5,037 nt of DNA, taken from assembly GCA_023428335.1 (NCBI GenBank), contig JAEYYS010000507.1, forward strand, positions 1-5,037. The letters run 5' to 3'. Below, piece after piece: positions 1 through 5,037 of this stretch; the first letter of the stretch is position 1; each line of letters opens with the position of its first letter. The translations under genes and the position numbers were made by a program. The stretch comes from Verrucomicrobiota bacterium. Lineage in GTDB: Bacteria; Verrucomicrobiota; Verrucomicrobiia; Verrucomicrobiales; Verrucomicrobiaceae. Below the pieces are notes generated by a model. The model did no database searches, was not told the DNA's origin, and saw only the letters and a list, made by a program, of their open reading frames with translations.

Positions 1-239
1 CTGAGGGTCAGCGTCGCACTGCCGCTGGCATTCGGCAGCGGGGTGTAGGCGAGCGTGCCAGCAAAGCTGAGCGGGGTCAGGACGATGCTCTCGGTCGGTA
101 TCAACTCCGGCCGGCTCGAGGTTACTGTCATCAATGGGGTGGCCACATCGGAACCCAGCAGCCGGAAGGATTGCACCTGGGTCGTGGCGTCTTCCGCGAG
201 GGTCTGGTTCAACAGGCCGAAAATCTCCGGTGGGGCATT
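1..239 (-). repeat. Ig/cadherin-like module A3, residues 1288 onward, cut by window edge
   Basis: This third A-type module opens with N-A-P-P-E-I-F-G and N1298-Q-T-L-A-E-D1304, then V-T-S-S-R-P-E-L-I-P, A-Y-T-P-L-P and G-S-A-T-L-T-L, where the window ends. By comparison with A2, about 20 further residues would complete it. Further modules and a secretion or anchoring domain are expected to the left of the window. Confidence 0.72.
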
Positions 240-3200
240 GGCTTCGATCTGAATCTTGAAACTCTGGGCCGGCGAGGTGTCCACCCCACCCGCCTGCGTG
301 CCACCGTTGTCCCGGGCGCGCACGAAGAGCGTGGCGGTTTGTCCACCAGCACCCGCCAGCGGCTGCAGGCTGAGCACGCCCGCGGCATCGATGGCCGGCG
401 GACTGACAAACAGCTCAGTTCGGTCGGTCTCTGCCAGGAAGCTGACGGTTTGGCCGTCTTCATCGGCGGCGCCTTTGGAGGTCACGGTCGCCCAGGGAAG
501 GGCGATCGACTGGCCGGCGGTGACCCGGACATTGCCCACAGTCGTGAAGCTAGGCGGTGTGTTGGTCGTCAGGGTTGTCAGGGTGAACGCCTGCACCGCA
601 CTGCGGTCCTGGCCACCACGTTCCGTGCCGCCGTCATCGATCAGGCGCAGGCCAAGCGTTGCCGTACCGGCCACCTTCGGGTTGGGGGCGAAGCTCAACG
701 TGCCATCGGTCTCGACGGCCGGCAGTTCCGCAAACAGGCCGGGGTTGCTGTTGCTGACGATCTCGAAAGCGAGGGCCTGCGTGTTTTCGTTGGCGGGTCC
801 CGCGCGGATGGCGGTGGCCCAGCCGCTGAGTTTCTGGGCGCCGGCAGTGCGCGCGGCGATGACATCCGGCCCCTTGAGGAAGGAGGGCGCGTCGTTCACG
901 GATCGCACCGTCACTTTGAAGCGGTTGGTGCCGACCGCGGTGCCATCGTCGATGGCGATGTCGACGGTGGCGCTGCCATTCTGCTCCGGCAGCGGGGTGA
1001 TCTTCAGGGTGCGCTGGTTGGTGGTACCTGTCAGAAGAACATTGTCAGCCGGCAGCAGTTGCGGCTGGCTGGAAGTGATCGTCAGGGACGGCCCCAGCAA
1101 AAAATCATCTTCAGACATGAGAAGGTTCAAGAGCATGACAGGCAACTCAGTGGGCAGGGCATCCTCGTCGATCACCAAGTCGCGCAATCCGAAGGCGACG
1201 GGAGTCTGGTTCGCCACGGTCGCCGTGATGTCGTTGCCGTCGCCGCCGAAATAGGAGAGGCGCATTTCGGCACCCTGCATGTTGAGGATGCCACCTTCAG
1301 GCAGGCCGGCGAAGGTGCCTGTGCGACCGCCTGCGGTGCCGGCCACCTCCACCAGCAGGTACTCCTGGCCTGGCACCAGAGCGAAGTCCGGCTCCGGCCT
1401 CAGCACTAGTTCGACGCCCTCGGCAATGCTGAGGGTTGTCACCCGGATCTGGTCGTAAGTACTGCCTGCCACCATGGTTGAACCCAGGTCCATCTCCAGG
1501 ACGGCGCGCGCATCCGTCGAAGAATCGTGCCGCAGGTGGAGTTCATCAAAGGTGAGTTGGGTCGTCGAATCCGCCAGGCCTTCCTCGCGCCCCGGTTGGA
1601 TGCGCCCGCCGGCAAAGACCCGGTTCAGTTGGCCGTCCGCGCCACGCAGGGTCGAGTTGCGCGAAAAAACCACGTCCGCGTCCAGCCTGCCATTGATTTC
1701 CAGGGCATGCCGGCTGCCTTTCTCCATGACGATGGATCCGACCGTCAGATTGCCATTGAGGACCGTCGTGCCGCCACCGGCAATGCGGATATCCTGGCCG
1801 TCGCCCCCGGCCTCCCGAAAATGCGAATCCCTCTCCAGGATGAGTTTGGCACCTTCCTCAAACATGAAGAACAGGTTCTTGTTGACCAGCGGTGCGCTGC
1901 CCACGGGATCCCCGAATTGAAAGTACACGAAGATGGCTGCAAAAGCATTGAAGAAGGCATCGGCAATGGAGCCGCTCGAGTTGGGGGAGATGGGCTCCAG
2001 AAAGGACGAATCGGAATCGAGACCCTGGCGGAAACGCAGCGAGGCATCCCGGTGCAGTGCCAGCACCATGGTCTTTGCCTGGAGGGCATGGATCACCTTC
2101 AGATCCAGGTCGACATGATTGCCGGCCTCGACCTCAATGTTGCCTGCCACGACAAGACTGTCGTTGGCCTGGGCGATGGTGTAGTCGTCACCCTGGAACA
2201 GCATGTTGACGGCAAAAGCGCCGCCCAGCGGATTGACCGTCCGTTTGAAAGCAGGCAGGCCTGCCGGAAAGGAAACGCTGTTGAGCGGTGAATTGGGATC
2301 CGGAAGGTTGCCGCTGCCGGGCACTTGGTTGCTGCTCCAGTTGGCCGGATCATCCCAGCGGTCGCCCGTGTTGCCGGTCCAGGCCGTGGTGTTCAGCACG
2401 ACGGGCGGTATCGGTGGAAAGGCCACCTGCAGCTCAATCTGTTGCGGAGTGCTGGCATTGACGCCCCCAAGGGCGGTGCCACCGTCATCCACCGCACGCA
2501 CCGTCAGCAGGGCCGTTCCCTCCACGTCAAGCGGGGTGCAGGTGAGACGGCCGTCCGCCGCGAGGCTGGGCTGGATCAGGAAGAGTTCGGGGTTGGAATT
2601 GGCCAGAATTTCGAACTGCTGTTTTTGCCCTTGGGTAGCCTCGCCGGGCCCGACCGAGATGGCTTGCGCAGCCGTCAGCGTGACGGGTGCCAGATTGGGT
2701 ACGATGCTGAGTGGACTGATGACGTTGAAGGAGGGGGCGTCATTCACCGGCGTGACCTGCACGTTGAAGGTTTGGGTGGCGGTCAGGACGCCGTCCGTGA
2801 CACTTACCGTCACCGGCAGGTTGGTGTCGAAAAAGTGGGCCTCCGGCTGGATACGCAACCGGCGCGAACTGCCGGTGCCTAGAACCGTCACCGTGGCATT
2901 CGGTGAACTCGCGGTCACCGCCAGCTGCGCAATCGCCGTATTGGGATCCGCGAGGGTAAAGGGCACTTCCAGCACGCTGTCCTCCAGCAGGGTCTGGTTC
3001 TCGATCTTGCTCATCGTCGGCACCAGATCAACCACGGTGGCGGTCACATCATTGCCGTCACCGCCCGAGTGCGAAAGACGCAGAGCGGCCGACGTTGCCT
3101 TCAGCACGGTGCCCTCGGGCAGGCGAAGGCGACCGCTGAGGTTGCCGGCACTGGTCTTGTCGATGAGCACGAAGGTTTGACCGAGGGCGGGAGCAAATCC

Positions 3201-4100
3201 GCGTCCCGGTTCCAGCACGATTTCAGCGTTGTCCTGCAGCAGCAGCGATCCGGCGATGCGGATCTGGTCGTGGGTTGCCCCGGGCGAGGCCGGCGTGCCC
3301 AGACGGAAAAGCAGCCGACTGTCCTTGCCCAGGGTGGTCTGGCGTTCGAAAGTCAGGCGGCCGAAGCTGTCACCGTTGCGACTTGCACTGACTTCGGTGG
3401 CCAGGGCCAGAAAGTCCGCGGCCACGACACCGGTGCCGGTGAAGCGGGAAAGGAAGAAGAGACTGCGCACCAGAACTTCTCGAGCCTCGAGTTCACCAGC
3501 CAGATGCAAATCTCCCAAGCTCACCGTGACCAAGCCATCGGGAAGACTCAGCCGGCTGCCGGCGGCGACGGTCTTGCCAAAACCGCGGAAATGCAGCTCG
3601 GCGGGCACCGTCGGTGCCGCGGTCACGTCGCCGGACACGGTCACGGCGCCGCCGGCGAGGGTCAGCGGAAAGGTGCTGAGCTGAATGTCGCCATTGAGAA
3701 CCAGGTGCGGGTCCTTGACGGTGGCTTCACCGCCGACAAAAAAGGTCTGGGTGCCGACAATCTGCAGGTTGGCATTCACCGTGGCTGTGCCGGCAAAGTT
3801 GGTCGAATCCACCAACTCGATGCCGCCGGCAGCGAGGCGAATCGCGGCGCCGGAAAGGCTGTAGCCATCGTCCTTGAACACCAGCTTTTGGATGAGCGGG
3901 TTGGCGATGTCCTGAGTCATCGCCTTGCGACTGATGCCCTCGGGAAACACGAGGGTCTCCGTGAGGGACGGCAGACGGTTCAGGTTCCAGTTTTTGGCAT
4001 CGCGCCAACTGCTGCTGGAGGATCCATCCCAAAGGATGTCCGCCCGCAGGGTGCCGAGAAAGAAGAGACCGAGCAGAGCGACGCGGGCAAGATGGGTCAT
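1..4100 (-). CDS. Giant exported modular surface protein (autotransporter/adhesin-like), 3' end outside window
   Basis: Read on the minus strand from the ATG at 4100, the frame is open for 1366 codons plus two bases to the window edge, with no stop or frameshift. The C-terminus is missing. Residues 1-20 look like a signal peptide, so the product is exported. Then come head 1 (about 21-357), Ig-like A1 (358-449) and B1 (450-561), head 2 (567-963), A2 (964-1067), B2 (1068-1178), B3 (1179-1287) and the start of A3 (1288 on). Heads open with W-x7-W-x5-W (W24/W32/W38 and W574/W582/W588) and close with GGDGND (346-351 and 952-957). I count a single cysteine (C521), and the composition is rich in T, S, N, G, A, V and L, as expected for a secreted beta-helix/beta-sandwich protein. 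The frame stays open upstream to a TGA at 4146-4148. GTG at 4106 is an alternative start, but ATG 4100 places the signal peptide correctly. A role in adhesion or as a surface layer is inference. No enzymatic motif is visible. Secretion route (type V, type IX or other) cannot be told without the C-terminus. Confidence 0.93.
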   Translation of the reverse strand, partial: MTHLARVALLGLFFLGTLRADILWDGSSSSSWRDAKNWNLNRLPSLTETLVFPEGISRKAMTQDIANPLIQKLVFKDDGYSLSGAAIRLAAGGIELVDSTNFAGTATVNANLQIVGTQTFFVGGEATVKDPHLVLNGDIQLSTFPLTLAGGAVTVSGDVTAAPTVPAELHFRGFGKTVAAGSRLSLPDGLVTVSLGDLHLAGELEAREVLVRSLFFLSRFTGTGVVAADFLALATEVSASRNGDSFGRLTFERQTTLGKDSRLLFRLGTPASPGATHDQIRIAGSLLLQDNAEIVLEPGRGFAPALGQTFVLIDKTSAGNLSGRLRLPEGTVLKATSAALRLSHSGGDGNDVTATVVDLVPTMSKIENQTLLEDSVLEVPFTLADPNTAIAQLAVTASSPNATVTVLGTGSSRRLRIQPEAHFFDTNLPVTVSVTDGVLTATQTFNVQVTPVNDAPSFNVISPLSIVPNLAPVTLTAAQAISVGPGEATQGQKQQFEILANSNPELFLIQPSLAADGRLTCTPLDVEGTALLTVRAVDDGGTALGGVNASTPQQIELQVAFPPIPPVVLNTTAWTGNTGDRWDDPANWSSNQVPGSGNLPDPNSPLNSVSFPAGLPAFKRTVNPLGGAFAVNMLFQGDDYTIAQANDSLVVAGNIEVEAGNHVDLDLKVIHALQAKTMVLALHRDASLRFRQGLDSDSSFLEPISPNSSGSIADAFFNAFAAIFVYFQFGDPVGSAPLVNKNLFFMFEEGAKLILERDSHFREAGGDGQDIRIAGGGTTVLNGNLTVGSIVMEKGSRHALEINGRLDADVVFSRNSTLRGADGQLNRVFAGGRIQPGREEGLADSTTQLTFDELHLRHDSSTDARAVLEMDLGSTMVAGSTYDQIRVTTLSIAEGVELVLRPEPDFALVPGQEYLLVEVAGTAGGRTGTFAGLPEGGILNMQGAEMRLSYFGGDGNDITATVANQTPVAFGLRDLVIDEDALPTELPVMLLNLLMSEDDFLLGPSLTITSSQPQLLPADNVLLTGTTNQRTLKITPLPEQNGSATVDIAIDDGTAVGTNRFKVTVRSVNDAPSFLKGPDVIAARTAGAQKLSGWATAIRAGPANENTQALAFEIVSNSNPGLFAELPAVETDGTLSFAPNPKVAGTATLGLRLIDDGGTERGGQDRSAVQAFTLTTLTTNTPPSFTTVGNVRVTAGQSIALPWATVTSKGAADEDGQTVSFLAETDRTELFVSPPAIDAAGVLSLQPLAGAGGQTATLFVRARDNGGTQAGGVDTSPAQSFKIQIEANAPPEIFGLLNQTLAEDATTQVQSFRLLGSDVATPLMTVTSSRPELIPTESIVLTPLSFAGTLAYTPLPNASGSATLTL
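240..566 (-). repeat. Ig/cadherin-like module B3, residues 1179-1287
   Basis: This third B-type module directly follows B2 without a head between them. It opens with T1181-P-P-S-F1185, has lost the N-D-A part of the opening motif, and keeps L-P-W-A-T-V, T-E-L-F, A-A-G-V-L-S-L and D1264-N-G-G-T1268-Q-A-G-G-V-D-T-S. The DDGGT-type motifs of B2 and B3 lie 109 residues apart, which is the length of one module. This shows that single modules were added as well as whole blocks. Confidence 0.72.
567..899 (-). repeat. Ig/cadherin-like module B2, residues 1068-1178
   Basis: This second B-type module opens with V1068-N-D-A-P-S-F1074 and runs through G-W-A-T-A-I-R-A-G-P-A-N-E, N-S-N-P-G-L-F, T-D-G-T-L-S-F and D1155-D-G-G-T1159-E-R-G-G. 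It aligns with B1 at a distance of 616-617 residues, which fits duplication of a whole head-A-B block. The opening motif is also conserved in DNA: plus-strand bases 879-899 differ from 2729-2749 at only two of 21 positions. Confidence 0.75.
900..1211 (-). repeat. Ig/cadherin-like module A2, residues 964-1067
   Basis: This second A-type module contains L-V-I-D-E-D (975-980), then T-I-T-S-S-Q-P-Q-L-L-P, R-T-L-K-I-T-P-L-P and G-S-A-T-V-D-I-A-I-D-D-G, and ends in F-K-V-T-V. It follows head 2 just as A1 follows head 1. It is closer to A3 than to A1: A2 and A3 share T-S-S-x-P-x-L-x-P, T-P-L-P and G-S-A-T. This type of repeat is known from secreted proteins of many environmental bacteria as a structural spacer. 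Confidence 0.75.
1212..2402 (-). repeat. Head module 2 (W-x7-W-x5-W to GGDGND), protein residues 567-963
   Basis: This is the second head copy. W574-T-G, W582-D-D-P-A-N-W588 repeats the exact tryptophan spacing of head 1. It is followed by F-P-A-G and strand-rich sequence, and closes with Y882-D-Q-I-R-V, L-V-P-G-Q-E-Y-L-L-V-E, F-A-G-L-P-E-G and G952-G-D-G-N-D957. It is about 60 residues longer than head 1. Part of the difference is a stretch at about 700-740 that contains a strongly hydrophobic, aromatic run (residues 715-729), for which I see only a weaker counterpart (214-220) in head 1. The rest looks like beta-helix strands. Confidence 0.8.
2418..2753 (-). repeat. Ig/cadherin-like module B1, residues 450-561
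   Basis: This first copy of the second Ig-like type opens with T450-P-V-N-D-A-P-S-F458. It then has A-I-S-V-G-P-G-E, N-S-N-P-E-L-F, A-D-G-R-L and V-D538-D-G-G-T542-A-L-G-G-V. B2 keeps the same landmarks in the same order, and B3 keeps most of them. The only cysteine I find in the visible protein, C521, sits here in a strand where the other copies have Phe and Leu, so it cannot form a disulfide within the visible part of the chain. A proline-rich linker (P-P-I-P-P) joins it to head 2. Confidence 0.75.
2754..3029 (-). repeat. Ig/cadherin-like module A1, residues 358-449
   Basis: This module of about 90 residues begins near N368-Q-T-L-L-E-D374, continues through L-A-V-T-A-S-S-P-N-A, R-L-R-I-Q-P and V-T-V-S-V-T-D-G, and ends in strand T-F-N-V-Q-V. 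It aligns by eye with A2 (L-V-I-D-E-D at 975-980) and A3 (N-Q-T-L-A-E-D at 1298-1304). The D/E at the start and the final T-D-G are typical of bacterial Ig/cadherin-like repeats in secreted proteins, where they act as beta-sandwich spacers and may bind calcium. Twelve bases are identical between A1 and A3 at the motif (2989-3000 and 199-210). Confidence 0.75.
3030..4040 (-). repeat. Head module 1 (W-x7-W-x5-W to GGDGND), protein residues 21-357
   Basis: This is the first copy of a large repeated segment in the giant protein. It opens with W24-D-G and a serine run, then W32-R-D-A-K-N-W38, and soon after comes F-P-E-G. The middle (about 60-270) is short alternating hydrophobic/polar strands with Gly-Asn/Asp turns, the style of autotransporter-associated beta-helix strands. 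It ends with H277-D-Q-I-R-I, a P-A-L-G-Q-T-F-V-L-I-D stretch, L-P-E-G, and G346-G-D-G-N-D351. Head 2 has the same landmarks in the same order, so the two are likely duplicates that have since diverged. The outer borders are approximate. Confidence 0.8.
4041..4100 (-). other. Signal peptide of the giant surface protein
   Basis: The first 20 residues are M-T-H-L-A-R, then a hydrophobic core (V-A-L-L-G-L-F-F-L-G), then T-L-R-A. The next residues, D-I-L-W-D-G, open the mature protein. Cleavage after A20 is the likely signal peptidase I site: Ala at -1, but Leu at -3, which is less usual than Ala. There is no cysteine after the core, so this is not a lipoprotein signal. The product is predicted to be moved across the inner membrane by Sec. 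The signal is strong support for choosing ATG 4100 as the start. Confidence 0.85.
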
Positions 4101-4185
4101 TTCCACACAGCATGTCAGGCGAAGGCCCCGGTTGCAACTCTGAGGTCATGCCCGCGGATTTAGGGCAGGCTCTAGGAGGCCGGAC
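4101..4185 (-). other. Spacer between malQ and the giant gene
   Basis: These 85 bases separate the malQ stop codon from the ATG at 4100. No classical Shine-Dalgarno motif lies at the usual distance from the ATG. The only purine stretch is GTGGAA immediately before it, which is too close to be a normal site. A short imperfect stem (4168-4181, read GGCCTC-CTA-GAGCC on the minus strand with one bulge) follows malQ but has no T run. I could not support any -35/-10 pair. Whether the giant gene is read through from malQ or has its own promoter cannot be decided here. Confidence 0.5.
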
Positions 4186-5037
4186 CTATCGCCCCGCTTC
4201 CATCGTCAGCGCGCGCAGTCGTTCCGTGCGTTCCGGCGTCAACTGATCCCAGGTGAAGCGCCAGCTCCAGAAGTGTTCGCCCATCTGGCCGGGCGTGTTC
4301 ATGCGCGCCTCGCTGCCGAGGCCAAGCACGTCCTGCAGCGGGGCGATGGCCAGTCGCGCCTGCGAGCGCCAGACGGCGCCGAGGAAATCCCAGTTTAGCT
4401 GCGAGCCATCGGTGCCGGTGTAGGCGAGGATGGTGCGGCGTTCCGCCTCAACCTGTTCGGCCGTGCGGGTCGTGGCCTCGCCCTCGCCACTGCGGAACAG
4501 GCCGAGCACGGTGTCGTTGTCGTGCGTGCCGGTGTAGGCGACGCAGTCCTCGGGGTAGTTCTCCGGGATGTACTCCTGCGCCAGGGTGTCGGCGCCGAAG
4601 GCGAACTGCATCACCTTCATGCCCGGGAAACCGTGGCGCTCGCGCAGGGCGGTGACGTCAGGCGTGATGATGCCGAGGTCCTCGGCGATGACCGGGAGCT
4701 CGCCGCCAAGGCCGTTTTTGAGCGCGTCGAAAAGGGCGTCGCCCGGGGCCTCGACCCAGCGACCGTTCACCGCGGTCGGTTCGGCGGCGGGAATCTCCCA
4801 GTAGGCGGCAAAACCGCGGAAGTGATCGATGCGAACGATGTCCACCATCTCCAGGGTTTTGCGCAGGCGCGCCTGCCACCAGGCGAAGCCTTCCTCCGCA
4901 TGCGCCGGCCAGCGGTACAGCGGGTTGCCCCAGCGCTGGCCGGTGGCGCTGAAGTAGTCGGGCGGCACGCCAGCGACGACGGTGGGCGCGCCGGCGTCAT
5001 CCAGTTCGAAGAGGTCGGGCCGCGCCCAGACATCGGC
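4186..5037 (-). CDS. malQ: 4-alpha-glucanotransferase (amylomaltase, GH77), C-terminal 283 residues
   Basis: The product transfers alpha-1,4-glucan segments between malto-oligosaccharides and releases glucose, in cytoplasmic maltodextrin and glycogen metabolism. The frame enters at the right edge and ends at TAG (4186-4188), so the N-terminal part of the protein lies outside. Visible GH77 landmarks, in order, are A-D-V-W-A-R-P-D-L-F, G-V-P-P-D-Y-F-S-A-T-G-Q-R-W-G-N-P, V-R-I-D-H-F-R-G-F, V-I-A-E-D-L-G, G-M-K-V-M-Q-F-A-F, T-G-T-H-D-N-D and G-S-E-A-R-M-N. By family knowledge the catalytic residues are the Asp of R-I-D-H-F (codon 4825-4827, nucleophile), the Glu of A-E-D-L-G (4681-4683, acid/base) and the Asp of H-D-N-D (4519-4521, transition-state stabiliser). 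All three are intact, so the enzyme should be active. The sequence resembles the compact Thermus-type amylomaltase of about 500 residues. A GTG at 4966-4968 is an internal valine, not the start. The gene lies 85 bp upstream of the giant gene on the same strand. Confidence 0.97.
   Translation of the reverse strand, partial: ADVWARPDLFELDDAGAPTVVAGVPPDYFSATGQRWGNPLYRWPAHAEEGFAWWQARLRKTLEMVDIVRIDHFRGFAAYWEIPAAEPTAVNGRWVEAPGDALFDALKNGLGGELPVIAEDLGIITPDVTALRERHGFPGMKVMQFAFGADTLAQEYIPENYPEDCVAYTGTHDNDTVLGLFRSGEGEATTRTAEQVEAERRTILAYTGTDGSQLNWDFLGAVWRSQARLAIAPLQDVLGLGSEARMNTPGQMGEHFWSWRFTWDQLTPERTERLRALTMEAGR

Noticed and set aside
171..1409. Plus-strand open frame of 412 codons
   Set aside because: It lies wholly antisense to the giant gene. 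Its translation has no domain, signal or repeat I recognise, and its length is explained by GC-rich codon use on the other strand.
1230..3065. RTX calcium-binding repeat array
   Set aside because: Only two isolated GGDGND motifs occur, about 600 residues apart, with a polar residue at the position where RTX repeats have a hydrophobic one.
3727..4149. Minus-strand frame of 140 codons beginning upstream of ATG 4100
   Set aside because: It overlaps the signal peptide and head 1 in another frame, is rich in Pro/Arg/His with no recognisable motif, and lacks the repeat pattern that supports the frame starting at 4100.
3069..4163. Plus-strand open frame of 364 codons, and the similar one at 2203-3180
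   Set aside because: Both are antisense to well-supported modules of the giant protein. Their composition is that of shadow frames, with no recognisable motif.
4168..4181. Possible malQ terminator stem
   Set aside because: The stem is five pairs with a bulge and a 3-base loop, and no T run follows it, so it is too weak to call an intrinsic terminator.
4966..4968. GTG as a start codon for a short malQ-like gene
   Set aside because: The frame upstream to the window edge encodes conserved GH77 sequence (A-D-V-W-A-R-P-D-L-F), so this GTG is an internal valine.

Overview
The window holds two genes, both on the minus strand, and both run off an edge. From right to left, in the direction of transcription, these are: the 3' part of a 4-alpha-glucanotransferase gene (malQ, 4186-5037), an 85-bp spacer (4101-4185), and the first 1366 codons of a giant gene for an exported, modular beta-rich surface protein (1-4100), whose 3' end lies beyond position 1. 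I see no RNA gene, CRISPR array, insertion sequence or attachment site.

The main content is the giant gene. Reading the minus strand from the ATG at 4100, the frame stays open without a stop or frameshift to the left edge. It starts with a signal peptide. Two large 'head' segments follow, each opening with W-x7-W-x5-W and closing with a D-Q-I-R motif and then G-G-D-G-N-D. Between and after them lie Ig/cadherin-like modules of two alternating types. The order seen is signal peptide, head 1, A1, B1, head 2, A2, B2, B3, A3, then the edge. The gene therefore grew by duplicating a block of about 600 residues and then adding single modules. Such architecture fits a very large secreted or cell-surface adhesin/autotransporter-like protein. 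The secretion or anchoring domain is not in view.

The malQ product would act in the cytoplasm on malto-oligosaccharides and glycogen. The neighbouring protein is exported. The sequence shows no functional link between them beyond same-strand adjacency, and the spacer shows neither a convincing terminator nor a convincing promoter.

The DNA is visibly GC-rich. Exported proteins with W-x-G...W...N-W heads, autotransporter-type beta-strands and Ig-like modules are common in Verrucomicrobiota and Planctomycetota, so a Gram-negative member of that superphylum is my best guess. This is inference from protein style only. Long open frames on the plus strand across 1-4163 are antisense shadows of the giant gene.
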